NCBI RefSeq assembly: GCF_004123905.1
Contig: NZ_MZXW01000011.1
Span: 1 to 64,000, forward strand
Length of the DNA stretch: 64,000 nt
Direction: 5' to 3'
Origin: Bradyrhizobium betae
GTDB taxonomy: Bacteria > Pseudomonadota > Alphaproteobacteria > Rhizobiales > Xanthobacteraceae
Made by a program: the position numbers and the translations under genes. Below the pieces are notes generated by a model, which ran no database searches, was not told where the DNA came from, and saw nothing but the letters and a program-made list of their open reading frames with translations. Shown here piece by piece: positions 1 through 11,735 of this stretch (positions are counted from its first letter, which is position 1; each line of letters opens with the position of its first letter).

Positions 1-110
1 GGCTGGGGGGTGTGGGTGGGTTGGGGCAGTGTGGGCGCCCGGGCGCACTCCGCGACGGTGCTGCCGGCTGTGGGGGGGCCGATGTGAAGGGGTGGGGCAG
101 CTGCCACGCT
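1..110. other. left edge, no gene seen
   Basis: This G-rich stretch before the first repeat carries no reading frame with protein-like composition that I can support. It could be the non-coding tail of a gene outside the window. I see no terminator or promoter here. Confidence 0.4.
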
Positions 111-192
111 CCGTCATTGCGAGCGCAGCGAAGCAATCCAGAATCCCTCCGCGGAGACAGTCTGGATTGCTTCGCTGCGCTCGCAATGACGG
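111..192. repeat. perfect palindromic intergenic repeat, 32-bp arms
   Basis: Bases 111-142 are the exact reverse complement of 161-192, with an 18-base loop. The arms begin CCGTCATTGCGAGCGCAGCG, a motif I remember as common between genes in Bradyrhizobium and Rhodopseudomonas genomes. It lies just beyond the end of the GNAT gene, so the transcript would form a very strong hairpin there. It may also act as a terminator, but it lacks a T-run. Confidence 0.85.
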
Positions 193-210
193 TGGGGAGG
201 CGGCTGCGCG

Positions 211-804
211 CTATTCGATGATCGGCACATGCCGTGCCGCATCGCGCGGCGCCGTGCCGTCGAGGCGCGGATCGTCGGCGATCTCGATCTGGCGTCGGAA
301 CGGGCGGAAGCCGGAGCGCTGATAGAACGCGACGGCTGACGGATGATCGAAGGTGCAGGTGTGCACCCAGACGCGACGCACATCGCCAGACCACGCGCGC
401 TCCAGGGCGCGGTTCATCAGGAAACGCGCGGCGCCCGTGCCGATCAAGCCTGCGGTGACACCGAAATAGACCAGCTCGCATTGGCTAGCCTCGCGAAAAT
501 CCAGCTCCAGCAGGCCTTCATCGCGGCCGTCGACGGCCAGGGCGTAGACCTCGATACCAGGCGCGTGAATGACCGCGGCGAGCGGCGCGTCGTCCATACG
601 CGGCCGCGAGAACCACAGCCACTCCTCGCCGACGCGGCGATAGAGGTCGCGGTACCAGGGGAGCGCAGGCATATCGACCTTTCGGAGGGTCCAACTGCCG
701 GGCGGATCGTCGCGGCGCGCGGGAGGCGCAGTCATCTCGAGATGGGTGACGACCGCAGCGATCTTGCCGGCGGGCACATCGGAATAGCCGTCGGGAAGGA
801 TCAC
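211..804 (-). CDS. GNAT family N-acetyltransferase
   Basis: Predicted 197-residue acetyltransferase of the GNAT fold. The central part (about residues 85-165) has the family pattern: a strand reading LLELDFREASQCELVYFGV, an acetyl-CoA-binding loop at GLIGTGAARFLMNRAL, then DHPSAVAFYQRSGFRPF, the usual C-terminal 'N-x-x-A-x-x-x-Y-x-x-x-G-F' segment. The substrate is unknown. The start is GTG at 804, directly after the TGA of glpK, so translation is probably coupled to glpK; an internal Met at residue 24 is an alternative. It appears to be the last gene of the minus-strand run and ends near a strong palindrome. Confidence 0.85.
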   Translation of the reverse strand: MILPDGYSDVPAGKIAAVVTHLEMTAPPARRDDPPGSWTLRKVDMPALPWYRDLYRRVGEEWLWFSRPRMDDAPLAAVIHAPGIEVYALAVDGRDEGLLELDFREASQCELVYFGVTAGLIGTGAARFLMNRALERAWSGDVRRVWVHTCTFDHPSAVAFYQRSGFRPFRRQIEIADDPRLDGTAPRDAARHVPIIE

Positions 805-2307
805 TCACTCCCCCTCGTCGCTCGCCAGCACGCCCTTCACCGCCCTTGCCCAGCCCGCGAGCTTCCGCTCTCGCGTCGCCTGGCTCATGTTCGGCTTGAA
901 GCGGTGCTCGAGGCGCCAATTGTCGGCAAATTTTGTCGGCTCGGGATACACGCCGGCCTGGAGGCCGGCGAGGTAGGCGGCGCCGAGTGCCGTGGTCTCC
1001 TGGATCACGGGGCGGTCGACCGGCGCGTCGAGCAAATCGGCGAGGCGTTGCATGGTCCAGTCCGACGCGGTCATGCCGCCGTCGACGCGGAGCACGACGC
1101 TGGCCGTTTCCGAGCTCGGCCAGTCCGCGCGCATCGCGGCCCAGAGGTCGAACGTCTGGTAGCAGACGCTCTCCAGCGCGGCGTGGGCCAGCTCGGCGGG
1201 GCCGGTGTTGCGGGTGAGGCCGAACAGCGCGCCACGAACGCGTGGATTCCAGTAGGGCGCGCCCATGCCGACGAAGGCGGGGACGAGATAGACGCTCTGC
1301 ATGGAGTCGGATTGATCGGCAAGAGGTCCGGTCTCGGCGGCGTGCTTGATGATGCCGAGGCCGTCGCGCAGCCACTGCACGGCCGAGCCTGCGACGAAGA
1401 TCGAGCCTTCGAACGCGTAGGTGCGTTTGCCGTCGAGCTGATAGGCGACGGTGGTAAGCAGCTTGTTCTTCGACACGACGGGCGTGGTGCCGGTGTTGAG
1501 CAGGGCAAAACAGCCGGTGCCATAAGTGGATTTCATCATGCCCGGGCGGAAGCAGGCTTGCCCAATGGTCGCGGCCTGCTGGTCGCCGGCGATGCCTGAG
1601 ATCGCAATGGCGCCACCGAACAGGTCCGGCGTGCTCTCGCCGAAGCGGGCGGAAGAATCCTTCACCTCGGGCAGCATCGAGCGCGGCACGCCGATGATCT
1701 CCAGCAACTCGTCGTCCCACTGCCCGGTGTGGATGTTGAACAGCAGCGTGCGCGAAGCGTTGGTGGCGTCGGTGGCGTGCACCTTGCCTCCGGTGAGGCG
1801 CCAGAGCAGATAGCAATCGATGGTGCCGAACATCAGTTCGCCACGCGCGGCGCGGCCGCGCGCGCCGGGGACGTGGTCGAGGATCCAGGCGACTTTGGTT
1901 CCCGAGAAATAGGGATCGATGATCAGGCCGGTCTTCTGCGAGATCACCGGCTCGCGGCCGTCGGCTTTCAGTTTTGCGCAGATGTCGGCGGTGCGGCGAT
2001 CCTGCCAGACGATGGCGCGGTGCACGGCCTGCCCCGTGGCGCGGTCCCATACCACGGTGGTCTCGCGCTGGTTGGTGATGCCGATCGCCGCGATGTCCTT
2101 CGCGGAGATGCCGGCCTGCTCGATCGCGTCGCGGCACACCATCACGGTGGAGGTCCAGATGTCCTCCGGCTCGTGCTCGACCCAGCCCGAGGCCGGGAAA
2201 TGCTGCGGAAACTCCTGCTGCGCGCGGGCCGCAATCGAGATGTCGCTACGGAAGACGATCGCGCGCGAAGAGGTGGTGCCCTGGTCGATGGCGAGGACGA
2301 AAGACAT
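805..2307 (-). CDS. glpK: glycerol kinase
   Basis: A 500-residue FGGY-family kinase, the normal length for GlpK, that phosphorylates glycerol to sn-glycerol 3-phosphate in the cytoplasm. The N-terminus reads [16 protein letters not shown], the diagnostic phosphate-1 loop. WVEHEP, the substrate-site GTKVAWIL and the C-terminal [21 protein letters not shown] segment also fit GlpK. The ATG at 2307 has only a weak Shine-Dalgarno (AGGG). No glycerol transporter, GlpR or GlpD lies nearby; it follows a short-chain dehydrogenase gene across a palindromic repeat and is followed without a gap by the GNAT gene. Confidence 0.96.
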   Translation of the reverse strand: MSFVLAIDQGTTSSRAIVFRSDISIAARAQQEFPQHFPASGWVEHEPEDIWTSTVMVCRDAIEQAGISAKDIAAIGITNQRETTVVWDRATGQAVHRAIVWQDRRTADICAKLKADGREPVISQKTGLIIDPYFSGTKVAWILDHVPGARGRAARGELMFGTIDCYLLWRLTGGKVHATDATNASRTLLFNIHTGQWDDELLEIIGVPRSMLPEVKDSSARFGESTPDLFGGAIAISGIAGDQQAATIGQACFRPGMMKSTYGTGCFALLNTGTTPVVSKNKLLTTVAYQLDGKRTYAFEGSIFVAGSAVQWLRDGLGIIKHAAETGPLADQSDSMQSVYLVPAFVGMGAPYWNPRVRGALFGLTRNTGPAELAHAALESVCYQTFDLWAAMRADWPSSETASVVLRVDGGMTASDWTMQRLADLLDAPVDRPVIQETTALGAAYLAGLQAGVYPEPTKFADNWRLEHRFKPNMSQATRERKLAGWARAVKGVLASDEGE

Positions 2308-2398
2308 GGAAGCTTACCCTGGCGTTATCCCTGATGGGATCATTGTGTCGCGCCAAAGGGAGCGGATTGGAGGCCGAAGGTCAAGGTTGGTCTCGGTC

Positions 2399-2509
2399 TC
2401 GTGCCCCGGACGCAGCGCAGCACCTTGGCGGTGCGCTGCTGAGCCGGGGCCATACTGGGTCCCGGCTCAGCATCGCAGCGCTCCGCGCTGCAATGCGTCC
2501 GGGACACGA
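2399..2509. repeat. palindromic intergenic repeat (GTCCGGGACACGA family)
   Basis: Terminal arms 2399-2414 and 2494-2509 are 16 bases long and pair with one mismatch. Inside them a second arm pair (CTGAGCCGGG / CCCGGCTCAG) pairs as well. It fills the gap between the SDR gene and glpK. A second copy of the family lies at 26095-26227. Confidence 0.8.
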
Positions 2510-2514
2510 TCCGC

Positions 2515-3288
2515 TTACGTCGCCGCCGTGGTCACGCCGCCGTCGATGACGATGGTCTGGCCGGTCATGAAGCTCGATGCATCGGACGCAAGGTACGCCA
2601 CCGCGCCGGCGATCTCATCCGGTTCGCCGATGCGGCGGAGCGGCGTGGTGGCGGTGCGGCGCTTCAGCATGGCTTCGTCCTCCCACAGCGCGCGGGCGAA
2701 ATCGGTTTTGACCAGGCCGGGCGCGATGCAGTTGACGCGGACGCCTTTCGGGCCCCATTCGCCGGCGAGAGAACGACACAGCGCGAAGTCGGCGGCCTTC
2801 GAGATGCCGTAGGCGCCGATCACGGTGGAGCCGCGCAAGCCCCCGATCGAGGAGATGATGACGACGGAGCCATTGCCTCGCTCCGCCATCTGCGGGATCG
2901 CGAGCGCGGAGAGCCAGATGTTGCTCTTGACGTTGCTTCCCATGATCTTGTCGAAGGCCTCGTCGGTGATGTCGAGCAGCGGGCCGTAATAAGGGTTCAC
3001 CGCGGCGTTGCAGACGAGGATGTCGATCTTGCCGTAATGCTTGATCGTGCCCGAGATCAGCGCCTCGACCTCGGCCTTGCGGGCGATGTTGCAGGGGATG
3101 ACGGTGGCATCGCCACCGGCCGCAACGATGCCGTCGGCGACCTCCTTGCAGGCTTCCGCTTTCCGCGAGGAGACCACGACTTTTGCGCCGAGCTTGGCCA
3201 GCAGCTCGGCCGAGGAGCGGCCGATGCCGCGGCTGGAGCCGGTGACGATGGCGACCTTGCCGGTGAGATCGAACGGGGTGTTTTTCAT
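2515..3288 (-). CDS. SDR family NAD(P)-dependent oxidoreductase
   Basis: A classical short-chain dehydrogenase of 257 residues. The cofactor motif TGSSRGIG is at residues 16-23, NAAVNP follows the fourth strand, the catalytic Ser lies in VVIISSIGG, and YGISK carries the catalytic Tyr and Lys near residue 158. The C-terminus FMTGQTIVIDGG is typical. The chosen ATG at 3288 has AGGAG nine bases upstream; the in-frame extension to 3420 lies inside an intergenic repeat and is not credible. It follows pimC and pimD, so a 3-hydroxyacyl-CoA or related alcohol substrate is plausible but inferred. The substrate is not shown by the sequence. Confidence 0.9.
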   Translation of the reverse strand: MKNTPFDLTGKVAIVTGSSRGIGRSSAELLAKLGAKVVVSSRKAEACKEVADGIVAAGGDATVIPCNIARKAEVEALISGTIKHYGKIDILVCNAAVNPYYGPLLDITDEAFDKIMGSNVKSNIWLSALAIPQMAERGNGSVVIISSIGGLRGSTVIGAYGISKAADFALCRSLAGEWGPKGVRVNCIAPGLVKTDFARALWEDEAMLKRRTATTPLRRIGEPDEIAGAVAYLASDASSFMTGQTIVIDGGVTTAAT

Positions 3289-3318
3289 TGTTGTTTGCTC
3301 CTGCGTCCGCAAATTCGA

Positions 3319-3424
3319 TGTCATCGCCCGACTTGATCGGGCGATCCAGTACCCGCGGCTAGAGTTGTGTGAACAAACTACTGCCGCGGCGTACTGGATG
3401 CCCCGGTCAAGCCGGGGCATGACA
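3319..3424. repeat. palindromic intergenic repeat (ATCCAGTAC family), copy 1
   Basis: Left arm 3319-3352 and right arm 3391-3424 form an imperfect long inverted repeat; each arm also contains its own small hairpin (CGCCCGACTTGATCGGGCG and CCCCGGTCAAGCCGGGG). The junction motif is ATCCAGTAC/GTACTGGAT. Related copies are at 19945-20046, 24325-24426 and, as a half, 26818-26850. Confidence 0.8.
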
Positions 3425-3446
3425 GTCTTCGTGGGGTCTAGTTCGA

Positions 3447-4589
3447 CTAGATCAACCCGCCACCATCCGCGACGCGGCGCTGGTGATAGTCGGTGTCGCC
3501 GAACGAGTTCTCGATCATGGTGAGGCGCTTGAAGTAATGGCCGATCTTCGCCTCCATGGTCATGCCGATGCCGCCGTGGAGCTGGATCGCCTGCTGTCCC
3601 ACGAATTTCAGCGATTTGCCGATCTGCGCCTTGGCCGCGGCGATCGCGTTGGAGCGCTCCCTGGCGTCCTCGAAATCACCCGCCATGGTCGCGAACATCG
3701 ACATCGAGCGGGCCTGCTCGGCGGCGACGAACATGTCGGAGGCGCGATGTTGCAGCGACTGGAACGAGCCGATCGCAACGCCAAATTGCTTGCGCGTCTT
3801 GATGTACTCGACGGTGGTCTTGAGCGACTCGTCCATCAGCCCGACCGCCTCGGCGCAGAGCGCGACGCGGGCTTCGTCCACCACGCGCTCGATCAGAGCG
3901 AGGGAGTCGTCGGGATTGCCGATCGCCGCATCGCTACCGACTTCGACACCGGTAAAAGTGATGTCGGCGGCGTGCAGGCCGTCCTGGGTCGGGTAGGACT
4001 TCTTGGTCACGCCCTTGGCGCTCGCGGGCACCAGGAACACGCCGATGCCGGTCTTGTCGCGGCGATCACCCTTGGTGCGCGCGGTGACGACAAGCGTGTC
4101 GGCATTCTCGCCGTTGAGCACGACGAATTTTTCGCCGTCGATGATCCAGCCGTCGCCCTTCTTCTTCGCGGTTGTCGCGACGTCGAAGAGATCGTAACGC
4201 GAGTTCTTTTCGAGCTGAGCAAACGCCAGCGTCTTGCTGCCGTCGATGATCCCGGGCACGTGCGCGGCCTTCTGCGCATCGGAGCCGGCGTGGCGCAGGA
4301 AACCGCCGCCGATCACGACCGTCGCGAGATAAGGCTCGAGCACCAGCGCCTTGCCAAGCGCTTCCATCACGATCATGGTCTCGACACCGCCACCGCCGAA
4401 GCCGCCATCGGCTTCCGCGAAGGGCAGGCCAAGCAGGCCCTGCTCGGCGAGCTTGCCCCAGACGGCTTTGCTCCAGCCGCCCTTCTCCTTCATGTACTTC
4501 TTGCGGCTCTCGAAATCGTAGGAATCGGTCAGCAGGCCGTCGATGCTGTCCTTGAGAAGCCGCTGCTCCTCGTTCAGATCAAAATCCAT
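3447..4589 (-). CDS. pimD: acyl-CoA dehydrogenase, pimeloyl-CoA dehydrogenase small-subunit type
   Basis: A 380-residue acyl-CoA dehydrogenase matching the PimD type in length and style: MDFDLNEEQRLLKDSI at the N-terminus, FVVLNGENADTLVV and RKQFGVAIGSFQSLQHR in the flavin region. With PimC it should form a two-subunit FAD enzyme that introduces the 2,3 double bond into medium-chain or dicarboxylyl-CoA. Near the C-terminus, where MCAD has YEGTSQIQR, this protein has FGDTDYHQRR, so the usual catalytic Glu is not at that place. A good Shine-Dalgarno (GAGGAA) precedes the ATG at 4589. The gene follows pimC after a repeat-filled gap. The pim name rests on remembered synteny with R. palustris. Confidence 0.87.
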   Translation of the reverse strand: MDFDLNEEQRLLKDSIDGLLTDSYDFESRKKYMKEKGGWSKAVWGKLAEQGLLGLPFAEADGGFGGGGVETMIVMEALGKALVLEPYLATVVIGGGFLRHAGSDAQKAAHVPGIIDGSKTLAFAQLEKNSRYDLFDVATTAKKKGDGWIIDGEKFVVLNGENADTLVVTARTKGDRRDKTGIGVFLVPASAKGVTKKSYPTQDGLHAADITFTGVEVGSDAAIGNPDDSLALIERVVDEARVALCAEAVGLMDESLKTTVEYIKTRKQFGVAIGSFQSLQHRASDMFVAAEQARSMSMFATMAGDFEDARERSNAIAAAKAQIGKSLKFVGQQAIQLHGGIGMTMEAKIGHYFKRLTMIENSFGDTDYHQRRVADGGGLI

Positions 4590-4628
4590 TTCTGTTTCCT
4601 CAAGTCGTCAGTGTGTGCGTTGCGCGGG

Positions 4629-4775
4629 GTCCCTCTTCACCTCGCCCCGCTTGCGGGGAGAGGTCGACGCGTGAAACGCGTCGGGTGAGGGGGTACCGCT
4701 CTCGCGACAGTCATTGCGCGGAGAGAGGCCCCTCACCCCAACCCTCTCCCCGCGAAGAGCGGGGAGAGGGAGAGG
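4629..4775. repeat. palindromic intergenic repeat (CCTCACCC/GGGGAGAGG family), copy 1
   Basis: It contains inverted blocks CTCGCCCCGC...GCGGGGAGAGG, GGGTGAGGGGG...CCCCTCACCCC and CTCTCCCCGC...GCGGGGAGAG. It lies between pimC and pimD. A second copy is at 29513-29652. Confidence 0.75.
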
Positions 4776-4784
4776 AGAGAGCAT

Positions 4785-5975
4785 TCACAGCCCCAGCACC
4801 GCCTTGGCGATGATGTTGCGCTGGATCTCGTTGGAGCCGCCGTAGATCGAGACCTTGCGGTTGTTGAAATAGCTCGGCGCGATCTGGGCGGTCCAGTCCA
4901 TGGCTTCGTTGGAGCCGTCGTCGCCGTGCACATCATAAGGCGCGGCGAACGGGCCGATCACTTCCATGAGCAGCTCGGTGGTGGTCTGCTGGATCTCGGA
5001 GCCCTTGATCTTCAGCACCGAGGACGCCGGATTGGGCTTGCCCTTGCCGTGCTTGCCTTCATCGGCGACGACGCGCAGCTGCGTCAGCTCGAGCGCCTTC
5101 AGCTCGATCTCGCAGGCCGCAAGCTTCTCGCGGAAGGCGGCGTCCTGGATGATCGGCTTGCCGCCGGATTCGACCTTGCCAGCGAGATCGCGGATGCGGC
5201 GCAGCCGCTCCTTGGAGACGCCGACCCGCGCAATGCCGGTGCGCTCGTTGCCGAGCAGGAATTTGGCGTAATCCCAGCCCTTGTTCTCCTCGCCAATCAG
5301 GTTCTCGTAGGGCACCTCGACGTCGTCGAAGAAGACTTCATTGACCTCGACGCCGCCGTCGATGGTCTGGATCGGGCGCACGGTGACGCCCTTCGACTTC
5401 ATCGAGAACACGATGAAGGAGATACCCATCTGCTTCTTGGCGCTGGCGTCGGTGCGGCAGAGGCAGAAGATCATGTCGGCGTGCTGGGCCAGCGTGGTCC
5501 AGGTCTTCTGGCCGTTGATGATCCACTTGTCGCCCTTGCGCTCGGCTTTTGTTTTCAGCGAGGCGAGGTCGGAGCCGGAGCCGGGCTCCGAAAAACCCTG
5601 GCACCACCAGTCGTCAACGTTGGCAATGCGCGGCAGGTACTTCTTCTTCTGCTCCTCGTTGCCGAAGGTGTAGATGACGGGGCCGACCATGCTGACGCCG
5701 AAGGCGAGCGGCTGCGGCGCCGGATAGGACTGGAGCTCTTCGTTGAAGATGTAGTGCTGCACGCTGGTCCAGCCGGTGCCGCCATATTGCGTCGGCCAGT
5801 GGCTGACGCCCCAGCCCTTCTTGTTGAGGATGCGCCACCACGTCACCATCTCGTCCTTCGAGAGGTGACGGCCCTCGACCAGCTTGCGCCGCGTATCCGG
5901 CGGTACGTTGTCGCGGAAGAATGACCGCACTTCCTCGCGAAACGCCTGCTCTTCTTTCGTGAATGCGAGATCCAT
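4785..5975 (-). CDS. pimC: acyl-CoA dehydrogenase, pimeloyl-CoA dehydrogenase large-subunit type
   Basis: A 396-residue acyl-CoA dehydrogenase. Family landmarks are WPTQYGGTGW near residue 70, the FAD-binding GFSEPGSGSDLASLKTKA near 133-150, the second signature WIINGQKTWTT and the C-terminal IYGGSNEIQRNIIAKAVLG. The last motif has Gly where MCAD carries its catalytic Glu, as in large subunits of hetero-oligomeric enzymes. It should act with the adjacent PimD-like protein in dicarboxylyl- or acyl-CoA oxidation. The ATG at 5975 has a strong AAGGAGG, and pimA ends 24 bases upstream, so co-transcription is likely. The pim name is by remembered similarity and order. Confidence 0.88.
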   Translation of the reverse strand: MDLAFTKEEQAFREEVRSFFRDNVPPDTRRKLVEGRHLSKDEMVTWWRILNKKGWGVSHWPTQYGGTGWTSVQHYIFNEELQSYPAPQPLAFGVSMVGPVIYTFGNEEQKKKYLPRIANVDDWWCQGFSEPGSGSDLASLKTKAERKGDKWIINGQKTWTTLAQHADMIFCLCRTDASAKKQMGISFIVFSMKSKGVTVRPIQTIDGGVEVNEVFFDDVEVPYENLIGEENKGWDYAKFLLGNERTGIARVGVSKERLRRIRDLAGKVESGGKPIIQDAAFREKLAACEIELKALELTQLRVVADEGKHGKGKPNPASSVLKIKGSEIQQTTTELLMEVIGPFAAPYDVHGDDGSNEAMDWTAQIAPSYFNNRKVSIYGGSNEIQRNIIAKAVLGL

Positions 5976-5999
5976 CGGATCCTCCTTGTGAGCCTATTC

Positions 6000-7679
6000 T
6001 TATCTTATCGTCGATACGAGTTTCGTCGATTGTGACGGTTTTTGCTGCTGGCGCAATTCGTGGCGGGACAGCTTTCCGACCGGCGTGCGCGGCAGATCGT
6101 CGACGAACGCGACCTCTGCAGGCAATTCGTGCTTGCCGAGCTTGCCGGCGAGCTGCGCGCGCAGCTCGTCGAGCGAGAACGGCTTTGCGTCGGGCCTCAG
6201 CTTGATGAAGGCTTTTGCGGCCTCGCCGCGATACTGGTCGGGAATGCCGAGCACGATCACCTCGTGCACGCCAGGAACGGTGTAGATCGCCTGCTCGATC
6301 ATCTGCGGATAGACGTTGAAGCCGCCGGAGATGATCATGTCCTTCTTGCGGTCGACCAGGAAGAAATAGCCGTCAGTGTCGACATAGCCGATGTCGCCGG
6401 TGAGGAAGCGGCCGTCGACGAAGGCCTCCGCGGATCCCTCCGGCTTGTTCCAGTATCCTTTGGTGACGTTCGGGCCCTTGATGCGGATCTCGCCGACTTC
6501 GTTCGGCAGCAGCACTTTTGTCGGGTTTTCCAAAGAGACCACGTCGAGCTCGATGCCTGGAAGCATCAAGCCGATCGAGCCCGGCTTGTCCGGTCCTGTC
6601 GGCGGATGGCCGGTGCCGGGCGAGCAGGTCTCGGTCATGCCCCATCCGCTCTTCAGCTTCTTGCCGATCTTGCGCTCGAAGAAATTTGCGATCTCCACCG
6701 GCAGCGGCGCACCGCCGGAGCCGATGACGTTGAGCGAGGAGAAGTCGCGCTTGTCGAGATCGGGGAGTGCGGCGATCGCGATCCACATCGTCGGCACGCC
6801 CGGGAAATAAGTGGCGCGCTTGACTTCAATGTCGCGCATCACGGCTTCGACGTCGAAACGCTGATGCAGCGAGATCAGATGGCCGCGGCTGAGCGTGGAC
6901 AAGAGCACCACGGTGAGCGCGTAGATGTGGAACAGCGGGAGCACGCAGATGACGCGCTCGATGACATCGCCGCGCGTGGCGCGCGCCGGCTTGCCCCAGA
7001 TGTCGTAGATCGACACTGCAGAGGTGAGATTACCGTGCGTGAGCATCGCGCCCTTGGGCAGCCCCGTAGTGCCGCCGGTGTATTGCAGAAGCGCGACGTC
7101 GTCGGCTGTCACCGACGGCCATTCTGTCGGCGCGGACGCGCCTTCGACGAAGTCCTTGAACGTGACGATGCGGGGATCATTCGGGATCGCGGCCTGCGGC
7201 GTGCCGACCTTGCCCCAATTATCGTCCTCGCAGACGATGAGGCGGTCGATCAGGCCTTTCTCCAAAAACTTCAGCGCGGTCGGCAGCAGTGCTGCGAGGT
7301 TGGAGGTGACGAGCAGGCGCGAGCCTGAATCGGAGACCTTGTGGGTCAGCGCGATCTCGCCGTCGAGCGGCGAGAGATGCGCCACGCGGGCGCCGGCCTT
7401 CAGCGCGCCGAAGAAATTGACGGGATGATCGGGCGTGTTGCCGAGGAACAGCGCGACGGAGCTGTTCTTGCCGCAGCCGGCGCGGAGGAATGCCGCGGCG
7501 GCGCGCTCGGTCATCGCGGCGAGCTCGGTGTAGGTGATCGGACGTTCCCGGAATTCCAGCGCGGTGCGCGGGCCGTAATCGGCCGCGGCTTTCGACAAGA
7601 GGTCAGGCAGCGAGCCCTGGGCGATGGTGTCGTCCCAGCGCACTCCTTCGGGATAAAACTGTTCGCCGGGATGGGTCAT
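6000..7679 (-). CDS. pimA: acyl-CoA ligase, pimeloyl/dicarboxylate-CoA ligase type
   Basis: A 559-residue AMP-forming acyl-CoA synthetase that would activate mono- or dicarboxylic acids with ATP and CoA. The phosphate-binding loop YTGGTTGLPKGAMLTH lies near residue 210, followed by GWGMTETCSPGTGHP, the hinge segment TGDIGYVDTDGYFFLVDRKKDMII and the C-terminal PRTPVGKLSRHELR with the catalytic Lys. I chose ATG 7679; an in-frame TTG at 7703 would add eight residues, and neither has a clear ribosome site. It sits between pimF and pimC. In the R. palustris operon, as I recall it, a thiolase gene (pimB) follows here; it is missing. Confidence 0.86.
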   Translation of the reverse strand: MTHPGEQFYPEGVRWDDTIAQGSLPDLLSKAAADYGPRTALEFRERPITYTELAAMTERAAAAFLRAGCGKNSSVALFLGNTPDHPVNFFGALKAGARVAHLSPLDGEIALTHKVSDSGSRLLVTSNLAALLPTALKFLEKGLIDRLIVCEDDNWGKVGTPQAAIPNDPRIVTFKDFVEGASAPTEWPSVTADDVALLQYTGGTTGLPKGAMLTHGNLTSAVSIYDIWGKPARATRGDVIERVICVLPLFHIYALTVVLLSTLSRGHLISLHQRFDVEAVMRDIEVKRATYFPGVPTMWIAIAALPDLDKRDFSSLNVIGSGGAPLPVEIANFFERKIGKKLKSGWGMTETCSPGTGHPPTGPDKPGSIGLMLPGIELDVVSLENPTKVLLPNEVGEIRIKGPNVTKGYWNKPEGSAEAFVDGRFLTGDIGYVDTDGYFFLVDRKKDMIISGGFNVYPQMIEQAIYTVPGVHEVIVLGIPDQYRGEAAKAFIKLRPDAKPFSLDELRAQLAGKLGKHELPAEVAFVDDLPRTPVGKLSRHELRQQQKPSQSTKLVSTIR

Positions 7680-7717
7680 TTTCTGAATTGATTGAGCCCG
7701 CAACTAACAGAGGCCGG

Positions 7718-7753
7718 CATTCCGGGGCGCGACGAAGTCGCGAGCCCGGAATG
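7718..7753. repeat. short palindrome (CATTCCGGG family)
   Basis: CATTCCGGGGCGCGAC (7718-7733) pairs with GTCGCGAGCCCGGAATG (7737-7753) around a three-base loop, with one bulged base. It lies between pimF and pimA and could stall or partly terminate transcription. Confidence 0.65.
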
Positions 7754-7777
7754 ACGAGGGTCGAGATGAGGCGGCCA

Positions 7778-9874
<2,097 letters not shown>

Positions 9875-9918
9875 GGTGTCCCTCCTTGGTGGGGATTTAC
9901 TTTTGTTCGATTTCGCGG

Positions 9919-9937
9919 TGCGGAATTTAATTCCGCA
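9919..9937. promoter_or_regulatory. predicted IclR-type operator
   Basis: TGCGGAATTTAATTCCGCA is a perfect palindrome of nine-base arms around one base, in the promoter region shared by the IclR gene and pimF. Its core resembles the IclR-family consensus TGGAAATNATTTCCA. On the minus strand a TTGACA (-35) lies at 9972-9977 with a weak -10 around 9949-9955, which would place the palindrome just past the pimF transcription start, a repressor-like position. Confidence 0.72.
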
Positions 9938-10004
9938 TCTTGACGGCAGGGTTATTTTGAAGCACGGACATTGTCAACGACTCCGCGCAAGAAGCAGATC
10001 AGGG

Positions 10005-10871
10005 ATGAAGCGTACAGGAAAGAAGACTGCGACCGATCGGAATTTCGTCGTCGCGCTTTCCCGCGGACTTGATGTATTGCGCGCATTCCAGCCCAGTGAC
10101 GGTCTTCTCGGCAACCAGGAAATCGCAGCCAGGACCAACCTGCCCAAGCCCACCGTGTCCCGGCTGACTTACACGTTGACCAAGCTCGGCTATCTGACGC
10201 CGGTTCCCCGCTTTGAAAAGTACCAACTGGCGCCGGCCGCAATGGCGCTCGGTTACGCGGCGCTGTCCAATCTCGGCGTTCGGCATTTGTCCGAACCGTT
10301 TCGCGAGGAAATGATGCGCGCGACCGGCGGCGCCGTCGCGATCGGCGGCCGCGACCGTCACAGCATGATCTATTTCGGGCAAAGCCGCGGCAGCGAGACG
10401 GTCGGCGTTCAACTGGACGTCGGCTCCCGCGTGCCGATTGCAACCAGCGCGATGGGCCGTGCCTATTTCTGGGCGCTCGGCGACGAGGATCGCGCTGAGC
10501 TGTCGCGTCTCTTGCGCGAACATTACGGCAGCCGCTGGCCCAAGATGCGCGATGGCCTCGAGCGTTCCGGCGAGACCGTCGCAAAACACGGTTTCGCGAT
10601 CTCCGTCGGTGACTGGCACGACGACATCGGCGCCGCCGGCGTCGCACTCAAGCTCAACGACGGAACCGGGCCTTACGCATTCAATTGCGGCGCGCCGGCA
10701 TTCCGCTTCACGGAAGAGCGATTGATCAACGACATTGGACCGCGTCTGCTTGCGATGGTAAGGAACATCGAAGCGGCACTTGGTGGTCTGATGCCGCATT
10801 CCAAAAAAGACGTCAGCAAAAAGCTGAAATCAGGAGGAAAAGTTGCGCGTGTGGCCGAGGGGATCAGATAG
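10005..10871 (+). CDS. IclR family transcriptional regulator
   Basis: A 288-residue IclR-type regulator. Residues 15-75 form the winged helix-turn-helix (FVVALSRGLDVLRAF, NQEIAARTNLPKPTVSRLTYTL, LGYL). The remainder is the effector-binding domain, with GRDRHSMIYFGQSRGSE, VPIATSAMGRAYFWAL and a C-terminal GPRLLAMVRNIEA. The ligand is unknown. The ATG at 10005 follows AGGG; upstream in-frame codons run through the promoter and are rejected. It sits between the divergent pim genes and the liv transporter on its own strand, so it most likely controls one or both. Confidence 0.92.
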   Translation: MKRTGKKTATDRNFVVALSRGLDVLRAFQPSDGLLGNQEIAARTNLPKPTVSRLTYTLTKLGYLTPVPRFEKYQLAPAAMALGYAALSNLGVRHLSEPFREEMMRATGGAVAIGGRDRHSMIYFGQSRGSETVGVQLDVGSRVPIATSAMGRAYFWALGDEDRAELSRLLREHYGSRWPKMRDGLERSGETVAKHGFAISVGDWHDDIGAAGVALKLNDGTGPYAFNCGAPAFRFTEERLINDIGPRLLAMVRNIEAALGGLMPHSKKDVSKKLKSGGKVARVAEGIR

Positions 10872-10937
10872 CCTATGTGATCATCAGGAGCGGTTCGTAT
10901 CGCCCCTTCGTCCACTCAACAGCGTGGGCGAGACGAG

Positions 10938-11731
<794 letters not shown>

Positions 11732-11735
<4 letters not shown>

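Noticed and set aside
3289-3420. N-terminal extension of the SDR protein
   Set aside because: These codons lie in a palindromic repeat. The ribosome site and the normal SDR N-terminus both support the ATG at 3288.
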